Below, piece after piece: positions 49,768-58,166 of a stretch of DNA of 64,000 nt. The notes below the pieces were generated by a model. That model was not told the DNA's origin, did not search any database, and worked only from the letters and a program-made list of their open reading frames with translations. Every line of letters begins with the position of its first letter. Position 1 is the first letter of the stretch. Source of the stretch: DASQHW01 sp038238245 (lineage in GTDB: Bacteria; Actinomycetota; Acidimicrobiia; IMCC26256; PALSA-610); contig JBBRXX010000010.1 in the NCBI GenBank assembly GCA_038238245.1, positions 76,985 to 140,984 of the forward strand. The letters are read 5' to 3'. The position numbers were made by a program, and so were the translations under genes.

Positions 49768-50651
49768 CGCCCAGTGGCGCGCGTGGCGTCTATCCGGGCT
49801 CGTTCGACCCGCTGACGATCGCGCACCTCGCGATCGCGGAGAAGGCGGTGCACGAAGCGGGCCTCGATCACCTCGACCTCGCGCTGTCGCGCGCCGCGCT
49901 CGGCAAGGAGGACGGCGGTCACCTCCCCCTTGACGCGCGCGTCGCCGCCATCGAACGCGCGGCACGCGCGCGTCCGTGGCTCGGCGTCACGGTCACCGAC
50001 GACCAGCTCATCGCCGACATCGCGCGCGGCTACGACACCGTCGTGATGGGTGCCGACAAATGGGCGCAGGTACGCGATCCCGCGTGGTACGACGGCGACA
50101 TCTCGGCGCGTGATGCCGCGGTCGCCGCGCTGCCACGCGTGCTCGTGGTGCCGCGGCCGGGCTTCGCGATCGAGGATGCCGAGACACTCGACATCGACGA
50201 CGAGCTGACCCACGTTTCGTCCACGAGGGCGCGCGCGGGCGAGCATCATCTGGTGGCACCGGCGGCTCGCCGACGGCTCATCGTCGACGGCAACAACGTC
50301 ATCGGCAGCCGTCCCGACGGCTGGTGGCGCGATCTTGAGGGCGCGGCGCGGCGTTTGGTCGCCGATCTCCAGGCCCGCGCGGCCGAGACGGGCGACCAGA
50401 TCGCGGTGGTGCTCGACGGCCGTCCGGTGCGCGGGCTCCCCGAGGGCGTGCACGACGGCGTGCTCGTCGCGTACGCGCAACGCGGCGGGAGAGACGCCGC
50501 GGACGACCGAATCGTCGTAGAAGTGGGTCGTGATCACGATCCGGCAACGCTCACCGTCGTGACCTCCGACCGCGCGCTCGCGCAACGTGTCCGCGAGCTC
50601 GGCGCGCAGGTCGAGGGCGCTACGACGGTGCGGGGAAAGGAACGCCGGTAA
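49764..50651 (+). CDS. Nucleotidyltransferase (NadD/CoaD-like) fused to NYN RNase-like domain
   Basis: A 295-residue two-domain protein. Residues 8-160 are an adenylyltransferase of the NadD/CoaD class: GVYPGSFDPLTIAHLAI (His21 kept, usual TxGH reads TIAH) and THVSSTRARAG in the place of the SSTxIR loop. Residues 170-295 are a NYN/PIN-like YacP domain: RRLIVDGNNVIGSRPDGWWR, VVLDGRPVRGLPEG and LTVVTSDRALAQRVRELG, with acidic residues of a metal-dependent RNase. It ends the coupled pncB-pncA-nrtR operon, so the first domain is probably nicotinate mononucleotide adenylyltransferase. The fusion to a nuclease domain is unusual. Confidence 0.82.
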   Translation: MTPSGARGVYPGSFDPLTIAHLAIAEKAVHEAGLDHLDLALSRAALGKEDGGHLPLDARVAAIERAARARPWLGVTVTDDQLIADIARGYDTVVMGADKWAQVRDPAWYDGDISARDAAVAALPRVLVVPRPGFAIEDAETLDIDDELTHVSSTRARAGEHHLVAPAARRRLIVDGNNVIGSRPDGWWRDLEGAARRLVADLQARAAETGDQIAVVLDGRPVRGLPEGVHDGVLVAYAQRGGRDAADDRIVVEVGRDHDPATLTVVTSDRALAQRVRELGAQVEGATTVRGKERR

Positions 50652-51165
50652 CGCCGTCGTCCCGCTCCACGCCGAACGTGTTCAGCGCCATCGACACGAG
50701 GTGGTACTGACCGACGGTGAACACGATGTCGAGCAGCTCGCGCTCGTCGTAGTGCTTGGCGAGCGCGTTGTAGGTCGCGTCGGAGAGCGTCTGCTCGCCG
50801 TGCAATTCGTCGGCGGCCCGCACGAGCAACGCGTCGCGGGGCGCCCAGCCGTCGGCGTCGGGACCTTCCGTGACCCGCGTGATCTCTTCGTCGGACACAC
50901 CGGCGCCCCGCGCGACTACGACGTGCTGTCCCCATTCGTAGGGCGCGCGACAGTTCCATCCGGTGCGCAGGATCAACAGTTCGCGATCACGAGCGCCCAA
51001 GGTGTTCTTGGCGAGCACGTGATTCCCGAAGACGAGCCAGCGCTTCATCAGCTTGGGATGATGTGCAAGCGTCGCGAAGATGTTGAGCGTCGGGTCGCCG
51101 TCGCCGAGGATGGCGCGCGTCTCGTCGTCCCACTTGTCGCGGGCGAGAGGCTTCAGTCGAGGCAT
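50620..51165 (-). CDS. Carboxymuconolactone decarboxylase/AhpD-like protein
   Basis: A 181-residue AhpD-fold protein: LKPLARDKWDDETRAILGDG, GARDRELLILRTGWNCRAPY with EWGQH after it, and ERELLDIVFTVGQYHLVSMA. The single Cys with EWxxH is the CMD-like site; the CxxC of true AhpD is absent. Overlaps the convergent NYN fusion gene by 32 bases. Substrate unknown. Confidence 0.85.
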   Translation of the reverse strand: MPRLKPLARDKWDDETRAILGDGDPTLNIFATLAHHPKLMKRWLVFGNHVLAKNTLGARDRELLILRTGWNCRAPYEWGQHVVVARGAGVSDEEITRVTEGPDADGWAPRDALLVRAADELHGEQTLSDATYNALAKHYDERELLDIVFTVGQYHLVSMALNTFGVERDDGVTGVPFPAPS

Positions 51166-51200
51166 GCGATGTTCCACGCGCCGCAGCGTAGGCTGTTTCG

Positions 51201-52017
51201 ATGCCTCACGACCTGCGTGCGGATACGACGCTGACACCCGACCCGAGCCGGGCGAACCGGTTCCGCGCCAATCTTCCGGACGCATGGAAGGTCGTCTACG
51301 TCTTCGGCGGCGTCTCGATGTACGCCGCGCTGCGCGCGATGCACGAGGCGCTCGATCGGCCCGACCTCGAGCTTGTCACGGCGAACGCCATCTTTCTCGC
51401 GCCCGTCCCGCCCGGCGCGGTGTCGATCGACGTCGACATCCTTCGCGACGGCCGCCGCGCCTCGCAGGTGGCCGCCGATCTGCGCGTGGACGGTATCGAA
51501 GGTCCCGCCCTGCGGGTGCACGGCGTGTTCGGTGCCGCGCACGACACCGATCTCGCCCATCAGGAGGTGCGGTTCCCGGAGGTTCCGCTGCCCGCAGACA
51601 CGCCGCTGCCGCCGGATCTGGAACGCCCCCAACCCGTTCGGCCGCATCAACTTCCACGAGCAGACGGCGTGGCGACCGGTGAGCCCGCTCGACGACCCGG
51701 GCAAGGGGCGGTTCCTTTCGTGGGTGCGCCTGCTCGAAGGCGAACCGGACCGGCTGACGCTCGCGGTGCACGGCGACGTCCTCGGTCCCGCGGTCGGCCG
51801 GGCGCTCGGGCCGCACGACGAGCACGGCCATTTCATGTCGCTCTCCTTGGAGATCGGCATCCGCTTCGTGCGCACGCCCGCGACGCCGTGGGTGCTGCAG
51901 GAGATCGAGGCGTGGCACATCGGCGACGGCTACGCGACCGGTCCCGCGCGCCTGTGGGACGAACAGGGCCGCCTGTGCGCCATCGCCACCCAGACCGCGC
52001 ACCTCCGGCGCCGCTGA
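51201..52017 (+). pseudogene. Acyl-CoA thioesterase-like gene with a +1 frameshift
   Basis: Two frames together make one double-hotdog thioesterase of about 271 residues. The first half (MPHDLRADTTLTPDPSRANR ... LHGV-type strand, ending PPDLERP) is in one frame; the second (NPFGRINFHEQTAWRPV ... LSLEIGIRFVRTPATPWVLQ) continues in the next. Removing one C from the CCCCC run at 51626-51630 joins them exactly. Either the gene is newly broken or the base is a homopolymer sequencing error. Coding bias is normal on both sides, so decay, if real, is recent. Confidence 0.85.
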
Positions 52018-52033
52018 GCCCGGAGCCGTTGTT

Positions 52034-53635
52034 CTACGCGGGGCGTTCGACCTTGAGCACGGTCCGTTCACTCGGCAAGCTGTCGTAGAGATCCGTGACG
52101 AGATCTTCCTTGAGGGCCTTGCACGCAGGATCGTCCCAGCGGTTCTCCCATTGGTACGGGTCGTCCTCGACGTTGTACAGCTCGCCTTCGGTGCCGTCGT
52201 AGGCAACCGAGCTTCGCGGTCCGATGCCCCCGCCGAACATCCCCGTCGCCGCGAAGAACTCCTCGAGGCCGTTCGGCTCCCCGATCGTCGACGGCTCGTA
52301 CGCCGTGCACAGCCAGCCGTCGCAATAGATCGTTCGCAGGTGCATGCCGTAGCCGGGGAACTGCGAATCCCATTCGCACAGCACGCGCTCTCGACCATTG
52401 TCCGGAGCGGTGGGCAACGGCGCGCCCTGCATCCACTCGGGCTGCGCCACACCGGCGATCTCGCAGAACGTCGGCGCGAGATCGAGTTGTCCGACGGGTT
52501 CACCGACCTCGGCCGGCATGACGCCCGCGGAAGGCGCCGGCCGCCACACCATCGGCAACCGCATGAGTGCATCGGTGTGGAACGGTCCCTTGAAGATCAG
52601 GCCGTAGTCGCCTTGCAACTCGCCGTGATCGGTCGTGAAGAAGACGTCGGTATCGACGTCCCATCCGCGCTCGCCGATACGGCGGAGCACGCGGCCGCAC
52701 GCCTCGTCGATCATCTCGTTCATGATGTGCACCATCGCGTTGATCTCGCGCAGCGAGTCGTGACTCACGTTCTGGGGACGGTACGAGCCGGGACCACCTT
52801 CGGCGTTGATGAACGAGCCCTCCCACAGCGCGAGCCAGTGCGCCGGCTTCTGCGCGAGCACCCGCTCGATGTTCTCGTTGGAGCCGGGATGCCCGGGCGG
52901 GAGATCGAGGTCGCGCCAATCGCACCGCTGCCGTTCCGACGCGGGCGGGTCCCACGGGTGATGCGGATCCGGGAACGACATCCAGACGAACCAGTCGGCG
53001 TCGTTCGGGAGGGAATCGAGGTAGGCGATCGTGCGATCGGCCACCCAGTCGGTGTGGTACCAGTCGCGGGGAATCGGATTGACGCGCGTCTCGGGCGCGC
53101 CGGTGTCTCCGCCGGGCTCGGCCGCGAGCAACGGCGAGAACCCCTTGGCCGCTTCCACGCCGTGCGTGTCGACGAGCCAGCGGCCGTAGTGCTGCAACGC
53201 GCGCTTGCCGACGGTCGGGACGTGCACCGCCAGCTCGGCGTGCTCGAACCCGCGATACGGCCCCGTGAGACCGCGCTCCGACATGTAGTTCTCCGGCCAT
53301 TCCAGCTTCATGTCGAAGCCGGGCTCGAAGTGTGCCTTGCCGAGCAGCGCGGTGTCGTAGCCGGCCTTGTCGCGCAGGTACGCGGCGACGCTGGGCGCGT
53401 CCTCGGGCAGGGGCACGCCGTTGGCGACGACGCCGTGCGTCCGCACGTACTGGCCGGTGAGCATCGTCGATCGCGCCGGCATACACACGGTGTTCTGGTT
53501 GTACGCGCGCTTGTAGTTGACGCCGGCCGCGGCCATCCCGTCCACGACAGGAGTGCGCGCGATCGTCCCGCCGTTGCAGCCGAGCGAGTCGTGCCGCTGC
53601 TGGTCGGTGGTGATGAAGAGAATCTTGCGACCCAT
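52034..53635 (-). CDS. Sulfatase family hydrolase (formylglycine type)
   Basis: A 533-residue alkaline-phosphatase-superfamily enzyme. N terminus KILFITTDQQRHDSLG supplies metal ligands; Cys51 in VCMPARSTMLTG is the CxPxR site converted to formylglycine; later TTDHGELQGDYGL supplies Asp/His. Choline-sulfatase/phosphonate hydrolase-like layout, no signal peptide, so cytosolic. ATG 53635 overlaps the DUF1330 stop by one base. Operon with TetR and DUF1330. Confidence 0.9.
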   Translation of the reverse strand: MGRKILFITTDQQRHDSLGCNGGTIARTPVVDGMAAAGVNYKRAYNQNTVCMPARSTMLTGQYVRTHGVVANGVPLPEDAPSVAAYLRDKAGYDTALLGKAHFEPGFDMKLEWPENYMSERGLTGPYRGFEHAELAVHVPTVGKRALQHYGRWLVDTHGVEAAKGFSPLLAAEPGGDTGAPETRVNPIPRDWYHTDWVADRTIAYLDSLPNDADWFVWMSFPDPHHPWDPPASERQRCDWRDLDLPPGHPGSNENIERVLAQKPAHWLALWEGSFINAEGGPGSYRPQNVSHDSLREINAMVHIMNEMIDEACGRVLRRIGERGWDVDTDVFFTTDHGELQGDYGLIFKGPFHTDALMRLPMVWRPAPSAGVMPAEVGEPVGQLDLAPTFCEIAGVAQPEWMQGAPLPTAPDNGRERVLCEWDSQFPGYGMHLRTIYCDGWLCTAYEPSTIGEPNGLEEFFAATGMFGGGIGPRSSVAYDGTEGELYNVEDDPYQWENRWDDPACKALKEDLVTDLYDSLPSERTVLKVERPA

Positions 53636-54012
53636 TACAACGTCCCACCGCGCTGCGTGCACGCGAGCAGCAATGTGCGCTCGAGGCCGGACTCGCGGTG
53701 CTCGTGCGCGGCGTCGTACTCCTTCGTCGAGGTCATCTCGATGAACGCCTTGCGGCTCGGGTACTGCACGAGCGCCATCGCGTCCCACGCCTCGTCGACC
53801 GGACCGATCAGCGTCTGATCGACCTTGCCCATCCAGAGCACCTTGCCACCGCGTGCCTCGACCATTTGTACCGCGGCGCCGCCGTACTTGTTGTACTCCG
53901 ATGCCCCTTCGCGCGGCTTGAACTTCAAGAGGTTCAGCATGACGACCGGACCCTCGTCGGGCGCGTTCATGAGATCGAGAAACTGTTCCTTGTTGGGCCG
54001 GATTGCACTCAT
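53635..54012 (-). CDS. DUF1330 family protein
   Basis: A 125-residue dimeric alpha-beta-barrel-like protein: GPVVMLNLLKFKPREGASEY, WDAMALVQYPSRKAFIEMTS. Function of the family is not established. Sandwiched between TetR and sulfatase genes with overlaps, so co-regulated with them. Confidence 0.85.
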   Translation of the reverse strand: MSAIRPNKEQFLDLMNAPDEGPVVMLNLLKFKPREGASEYNKYGGAAVQMVEARGGKVLWMGKVDQTLIGPVDEAWDAMALVQYPSRKAFIEMTSTKEYDAAHEHRESGLERTLLLACTQRGGTL

Positions 54013-54557
54013 GCGGAATTCCCTTCAGTCAAAGAGCGAATCGTTCGTTCGACGAGCCGGCGGGCGCGCGCCACGCTGCATCCCTGCGCGGTCCGCAGCC
54101 GGTTCCACGCGTCCCAGCTCGTCGCGAGCTCGAGCGCGTCGAGCACGTCGGCATCGACGTCGCCGAAGACGGCCTCGAGCTGGCGCCGCAGCAGGCGATC
54201 GAGGCGGGCCAGGTTGCGAGCGATCGTGGGCGAGTCGTGCACCGACAGCAGCGCGGCTCGCCGCACTGGTGTGACCGCTTCGAAGAACATGACGCGGTTG
54301 GCCACGAGCTCGTCGATCGTCGACACTTCGCCGACGAGCGGCGCGTAGCGCTCCCACTGCCGCTCCGAGACCTCGGCCCGCAAGGCCTCGACGTCGACGA
54401 AGTGGTTGTGCACGGACCGGGCCGAGACGCCGGCACGGGCCGCGACCTCGGGCACACTCGGACGAAGATCCCCGGCCTCGTAGCACGCAAGCAACGCGTC
54501 CACGATCGCCTCGCGATTGCGCGTCCCGCGCTGCACCCGACCGTCGACCGCCGTCAT
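54009..54557 (-). CDS. TetR family regulator of the sulfatase operon
   Basis: A 182-residue TetR protein: helix-turn-helix SVPEVAARAGVSARSVHNHF followed by an all-helical ligand domain. It overlaps DUF1330 by ATGA and has a 12-bp-arm palindrome centred 28 bases upstream of its start. Predicted autorepressor of TetR-DUF1330-sulfatase. Confidence 0.86.
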   Translation of the reverse strand: MTAVDGRVQRGTRNREAIVDALLACYEAGDLRPSVPEVAARAGVSARSVHNHFVDVEALRAEVSERQWERYAPLVGEVSTIDELVANRVMFFEAVTPVRRAALLSVHDSPTIARNLARLDRLLRRQLEAVFGDVDADVLDALELATSWDAWNRLRTAQGCSVARARRLVERTIRSLTEGNSA

Positions 54558-54571
54558 CGCCGCAGTCTGGC

Positions 54572-54598
54572 ACTAGTTGCAGGAGCCCTGCAAGTACT
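54572..54598. promoter_or_regulatory. TetR operator of sulfatase operon
   Basis: Core TTGCAGG-AGC-CCTGCAA is perfect (54577-54593) and extends to 12-bp arms with two mismatches each way (ACTAG/GTACT flanks). It lies 15-41 bases upstream of the TetR start. Confidence 0.72.
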
Positions 54599-54938
54599 GG
54601 CCCGTTGGACTTGACGAACCCGCCGGGCACCGGACTAGTGCAATCGCGTCAGTCGCATTTGGCACGCCTGCCTCTGCCGGTGGATCGGCGTCGCGCCGAC
54701 ACTCTCTAAGCAATTGCGGCGATACACAAAGCGTGAGGGCAACAGGACGTTGCACAACACCATGGAGGTGCCTCACGCGGTGTGCGAGACGGCTGAAGCC
54801 GACGATGCCTTCCCTCTCGAAATGCGATGCACGCCGCGAACGCACGAACGGCCGGTCCTGGGGGGCGGCCGTTCGACGGGCGGCAGACATGACTTCGTTT
54901 GCGCCGTGGATGCGAGCGCGACATGGACATTGTGACCG

Positions 54939-54954
54939 TGTGACCGATGTCACG
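54939..54954. promoter_or_regulatory. CRP-like site upstream of P450
   Basis: TGTGACCGATGTCACG matches the TGTGA-N6-TCAC(A/G) form bound by CRP-family regulators; the inner GTGAC/GTCAC arms are perfect. It is 38 bases before the P450 GTG start and next to a second TGTGACCG copy. Confidence 0.5.
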
Positions 54955-54991
54955 TCGGCGCCCCGTGCGCCGCAGGCGTACGGTTGCCCGC

Positions 54992-56248
54992 GTGACCACC
55001 AGCGAGCACCCCGCCCCGGACACCGGCTACCTCCCGCCCATGCTCAATCCGTTCGAGCCCGGCTTCTTCGACGACCCGTACGCGCAGTACAAGGTCGTGC
55101 GCGAGCAGGACCCGGTGCACCTGAGCCCGATCGGGTCATATGCGCTGTTCCGCTACCAGGACGTGCACCGCGTGCTCCGCGACCCCCACCTCAGCGTCGA
55201 GGAGCGCAACGCGACGCCGCTGCCGTTCGAGCTCGACGCCGACATCCAGGCGATGCTGGACGAACGGCGCGAGGGCGGCACCCACACCATGCTGAACATG
55301 GATCCGCCCGGGCACCATCGCTTGCGCCGGCTGGTCTCGAAAGTGTTCACACCGCGGATGATCGAAGGGCTCCGGCCCCGCGTGCAGCAGGTGACGGACG
55401 AACACCTCGATGCCGCACCGACGGGTGCGGAGTTCGACCTCATCGCCGGGCTCGCGTTCCCGCTGCCGTTCATCGTGATCTCCGAGATGCTCGGTATCCC
55501 CGAAGGTCGTGACCGTCTCCAGCTGCGTGCGTGGTCGGGCGCGGCCGTCAAGACCTTCGACCCGATCATCACGCGCGAAGAGCAACTCGAGGCGTTCGAC
55601 GCGATCGACAACATCATCGCGTACGCGAATGAAGCGATCGCGTGGAAGCGCGAGCACCCGAGCGACGATCTCCTGACCGCGCTCGTCGCGGCCGAAGACG
55701 AAGGTGACCGGCTGAGCAAGGACGAGCTCGTCGAGCAGGTGATGCTGCTCTACGTCGCCGGGCACGAAACCACCGTCAACCTGATCGGCAACGGCACACT
55801 GGCGCTGCTGCGCAACCGCGACCAGCTCGAGCTGCTGGTCGGTGACCCGTCGGTCGACACCACGTTCGTCGACGAGCTCCTACGCTTCGACTCGCCCGTG
55901 CAGATGTCGCGCCGTATCGCGCTCGCGCCCTACGAGGTCGGCGACAAGAGGATCGACACGGGATCGATGTTCCTGACATGCCTGGGCTCCGCAAACCGGG
56001 ACCCGTTGAAATGGGGTCCGACGGCCGACCGGCTCGACCTGCGACGCGCCGATGCGCGCGATCACATGTCGTTCGGCGGCGGCGTGCACTCGTGTCTGGG
56101 TGCCCACCTCGCCCGGCTCGAAGGACAGGTCGCGATCAGCACATTGGTGCGCCGCTTCCCGAACATCGCGCTCGCAACCGACTCACCGGAATGGAACGGG
56201 CGAATCGTGTTGCGCGGCCTCGCGCGGCTCCCGGTGACACTGACCTGA
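54992..56248 (+). CDS. Cytochrome P450
   Basis: A 418-residue soluble P450: I-helix LLYVAGHETTVN, ExxR in FVDELLRFDSP, heme loop FGGGVHSCLGAHLA. More like CYP107/CYP105-type actinobacterial P450s than the one at 44887. GTG 54992. Followed after 16 bases by a DrrA-like ABC gene; co-transcription is possible. Substrate unknown. Confidence 0.9.
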   Translation: MTTSEHPAPDTGYLPPMLNPFEPGFFDDPYAQYKVVREQDPVHLSPIGSYALFRYQDVHRVLRDPHLSVEERNATPLPFELDADIQAMLDERREGGTHTMLNMDPPGHHRLRRLVSKVFTPRMIEGLRPRVQQVTDEHLDAAPTGAEFDLIAGLAFPLPFIVISEMLGIPEGRDRLQLRAWSGAAVKTFDPIITREEQLEAFDAIDNIIAYANEAIAWKREHPSDDLLTALVAAEDEGDRLSKDELVEQVMLLYVAGHETTVNLIGNGTLALLRNRDQLELLVGDPSVDTTFVDELLRFDSPVQMSRRIALAPYEVGDKRIDTGSMFLTCLGSANRDPLKWGPTADRLDLRRADARDHMSFGGGVHSCLGAHLARLEGQVAISTLVRRFPNIALATDSPEWNGRIVLRGLARLPVTLT

Positions 56249-56264
56249 CATCATTGGTCGGGTC

Positions 56265-57254
56265 ATGCGAGAGCCACCCGCGGTCGAAGTCGAACGTCTC
56301 GTGCGCCGCTTCGGCGGTTTCACCGCCGTCGACGGCGTGTCGTTCGTGGTCGAGACCGGTGAGTTGTTCGGCTTCCTGGGACCAACCGGCGCCGGCAAGA
56401 CCACGACGATCTCGCTCCTGGCCACACTGCTGCGTCCCACGGCCGGAGCCGCGCGCGTCGGCGGCTCCGACGTCGTGACCCAACGCGACCAGGTGCGATC
56501 GAGCATCGGCCTGGTGTTCCAGGAGATCACCCTCGACGAGTACTTGACCGCGGAGGAGAACCTCCGTTTCCACGCGGTGATGTACGGCGTGCCGGCCAAG
56601 GTCGTCGACGCGCGCATTGCGCCGCTGCTCGAGATGGTCGGCCTCGCCGAACGGCGCAAGCAACAGGTGAGGTACCTCACGGCGAGCATGAAGCGGCGGC
56701 TCGAGATCGTGCGCGGTCTCCTGCACGCTCCGAAGGTGCTGTTCCTCGACGAACCCACGATCGGGCTCGACCCGCAGACGCGATTGCACATCTGGGACGA
56801 CGTCGACGAGTTGCGCGTCCGCGACCCCACAACGATGTTCCTTGCCACGCATGACGCGGACGAAGCCGAGCGTTGCGACCGCGTCGCGATCATCGACGAG
56901 GGCCGCATCGTCGCGATCGACACGCCCGACGCGCTAAAGGCATCAGTCGGCGGCGACACGGTGACGCTCACGACCGCCGATGACGGTCGCGCCGCGGTCC
57001 AGCTCGCCGAACGGCTGCACGTCGAGGTCGAGCGCCGCCACGACCAGCTCGTGGTCTCGGTGCCCGACGGTGAGGAATTCGTGCCGAAAGTCTTCGCCGC
57101 CGTCGACGTCGGCGTACGAAGTGTCGCCGTGCGCCGCCCGACCCTCGACGACGCCTTCACCAAGCACACCGGCCACCAGTTGCGCGATCCCGACGCCGAC
57201 GATCCGCCGCCGTCGGGCGAGAGCTCGGTGATGCGTACGGTCCGGAGCCACTGA
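56265..57254 (+). CDS. ABC exporter ATP-binding protein (DrrA-like)
   Basis: A 329-residue ATPase of the drug/lipid export group. Walker A GPTGAGKTTT (39-48, with T replacing the usual N), Q-loop VFQEITLDEYLTAEEN, Walker B VLFLDEPTIGLD, H-loop FLATHDADEAERCD, and the DrrA C-terminal domain PTLDDAFTKHTGH. The ABC signature is changed: LTASMKRRLE instead of LSGGMRRRLE (138-147). ATP hydrolysis may be altered. Operon with the permease downstream. Confidence 0.88.
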   Translation: MREPPAVEVERLVRRFGGFTAVDGVSFVVETGELFGFLGPTGAGKTTTISLLATLLRPTAGAARVGGSDVVTQRDQVRSSIGLVFQEITLDEYLTAEENLRFHAVMYGVPAKVVDARIAPLLEMVGLAERRKQQVRYLTASMKRRLEIVRGLLHAPKVLFLDEPTIGLDPQTRLHIWDDVDELRVRDPTTMFLATHDADEAERCDRVAIIDEGRIVAIDTPDALKASVGGDTVTLTTADDGRAAVQLAERLHVEVERRHDQLVVSVPDGEEFVPKVFAAVDVGVRSVAVRRPTLDDAFTKHTGHQLRDPDADDPPPSGESSVMRTVRSH

Positions 57255-57255
57255 G

Positions 57256-58107
57256 GTGGCGCACGCACCGGCCGTCACCATCCCAGCGGGGACCTCGACG
57301 CGCGACGAACGTCGGCGTGCGCTCGCACGCAACCTACGGACGATCAAGATGGTGTGGCTGCGCGAGCTGATCCGCCTCAAGCGCAGACCGATCCGGCTCG
57401 TCAGGGGCCTGGTCCAGCCGCTGCTGTTCCTCCTCGTGCTCGGCGCCGGCCTGAAGGGCCTCGTCGGCGATCGGGCCCTGCCCGCAGGCGTGAGCTACCA
57501 GGTGTTCATCTTCCCGGGCGTCCTCGGCATGTCGGTCATCACGTCGTCGCTGTTCTCCACGATCGCCATCGTCTGGGACCGCGAGTTCGGGTTCATGCGC
57601 GAGATGCTGGTCGCGCCGGTGTCGCGGACGTCGCTCGTGCTCGGAAGAGCGCTCGGCGGCGGGAGCGTCGCGGTCGTGCAGGCGATCTTGCTGTTCGCGT
57701 TCGCGCCGGTCGTGGGTGTGCACCTCACGTTCCTTCGGGTGCTCGCGGCGTTGGCCGCGCTGCTCATGCTCGCGTTCGCGTTGACCTCGTTCGGCATCCT
57801 GCTCGCCGGCCGTATGGAGCGGATGGAGTCGTTCCAGATGGTGATCGCGCTCGTGCTGCAACCGATGATCTTCTTGTCGGGCGCGCTCTTCCCGCTGCAG
57901 GACCTGCCGGGGTGGCTCGCAGTGTTGTGCCGGCTGAATCCCGCGACGTACGGGATCGACCTCTGCCGCCGCGCCCTGCTCACCCACCCGCAGGCGCTGA
58001 CGTTCGGTGACTGGATCGTGCCGGCGTGGTTCGACGCGGCCGTCGTGCTCGTGCTCGGCACCGCCACGCTGGCGGTCGCCGCCCACCGCCTCGGCCAGGT
58101 CGAGTAA
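57256..58107 (+). CDS. ABC-2 type export permease (DrrB-like)
   Basis: A 283-residue permease with six membrane helices: LVRGLVQPLLFLLVLGAGLK, FIFPGVLGMSVITSSLFSTI, and the ABC-2 signature PMIFLSGALFPLQDLPGWLA. Pairs with the preceding ATPase two bases upstream. Likely exports a hydrophobic compound or lipid. GTG 57256. Confidence 0.9.
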   Translation: MAHAPAVTIPAGTSTRDERRRALARNLRTIKMVWLRELIRLKRRPIRLVRGLVQPLLFLLVLGAGLKGLVGDRALPAGVSYQVFIFPGVLGMSVITSSLFSTIAIVWDREFGFMREMLVAPVSRTSLVLGRALGGGSVAVVQAILLFAFAPVVGVHLTFLRVLAALAALLMLAFALTSFGILLAGRMERMESFQMVIALVLQPMIFLSGALFPLQDLPGWLAVLCRLNPATYGIDLCRRALLTHPQALTFGDWIVPAWFDAAVVLVLGTATLAVAAHRLGQVE

Positions 58108-58116
58108 ACGGTGGGG

Positions 58117-58156
58117 GGCGTGTGTGAGGGCTCGATTTTCGAGCCTCACACACGCC
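58117..58156. terminator. CACACA-type hairpin terminator, copy 2
   Basis: Long stem: GGCGTGTGTGAGG then GCTCGA pairs with TCGAGC then CCTCACACACGCC-type right arm, 19 pairs with one bulged G and a TTT loop. Between the convergent permease and CPBP genes. Outer sequence is shared with the hairpin at 22833-22868. Confidence 0.8.
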
Positions 58157-58166
58157 TACCGCGAGG

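Larger units (their letters stand above)
54558..54991. other. 434-bp intergenic region between TetR and P450 genes
   Basis: No convincing gene. It holds the TetR operator at its left end, an inverted repeat CGAACGGCC/GGCCGTTCG (54845-54875), a tandem TGTGACCG duplication and a CRP-like site near its right end. A frame from ATG 54764 is present but has no family signal. Confidence 0.4.

Noticed and set aside
51601..51660. Programmed ribosomal frameshift in the thioesterase gene
   Set aside because: A C5 run alone is not a known slippery context with a downstream stimulator, and no hotdog thioesterase is known to need one; a broken gene or base error is simpler.
54714..54935. A 73-residue frame in the TetR-P450 gap
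   Set aside because: No good ribosome binding site, no recognisable domain and atypical codon pattern; treated as non-coding.
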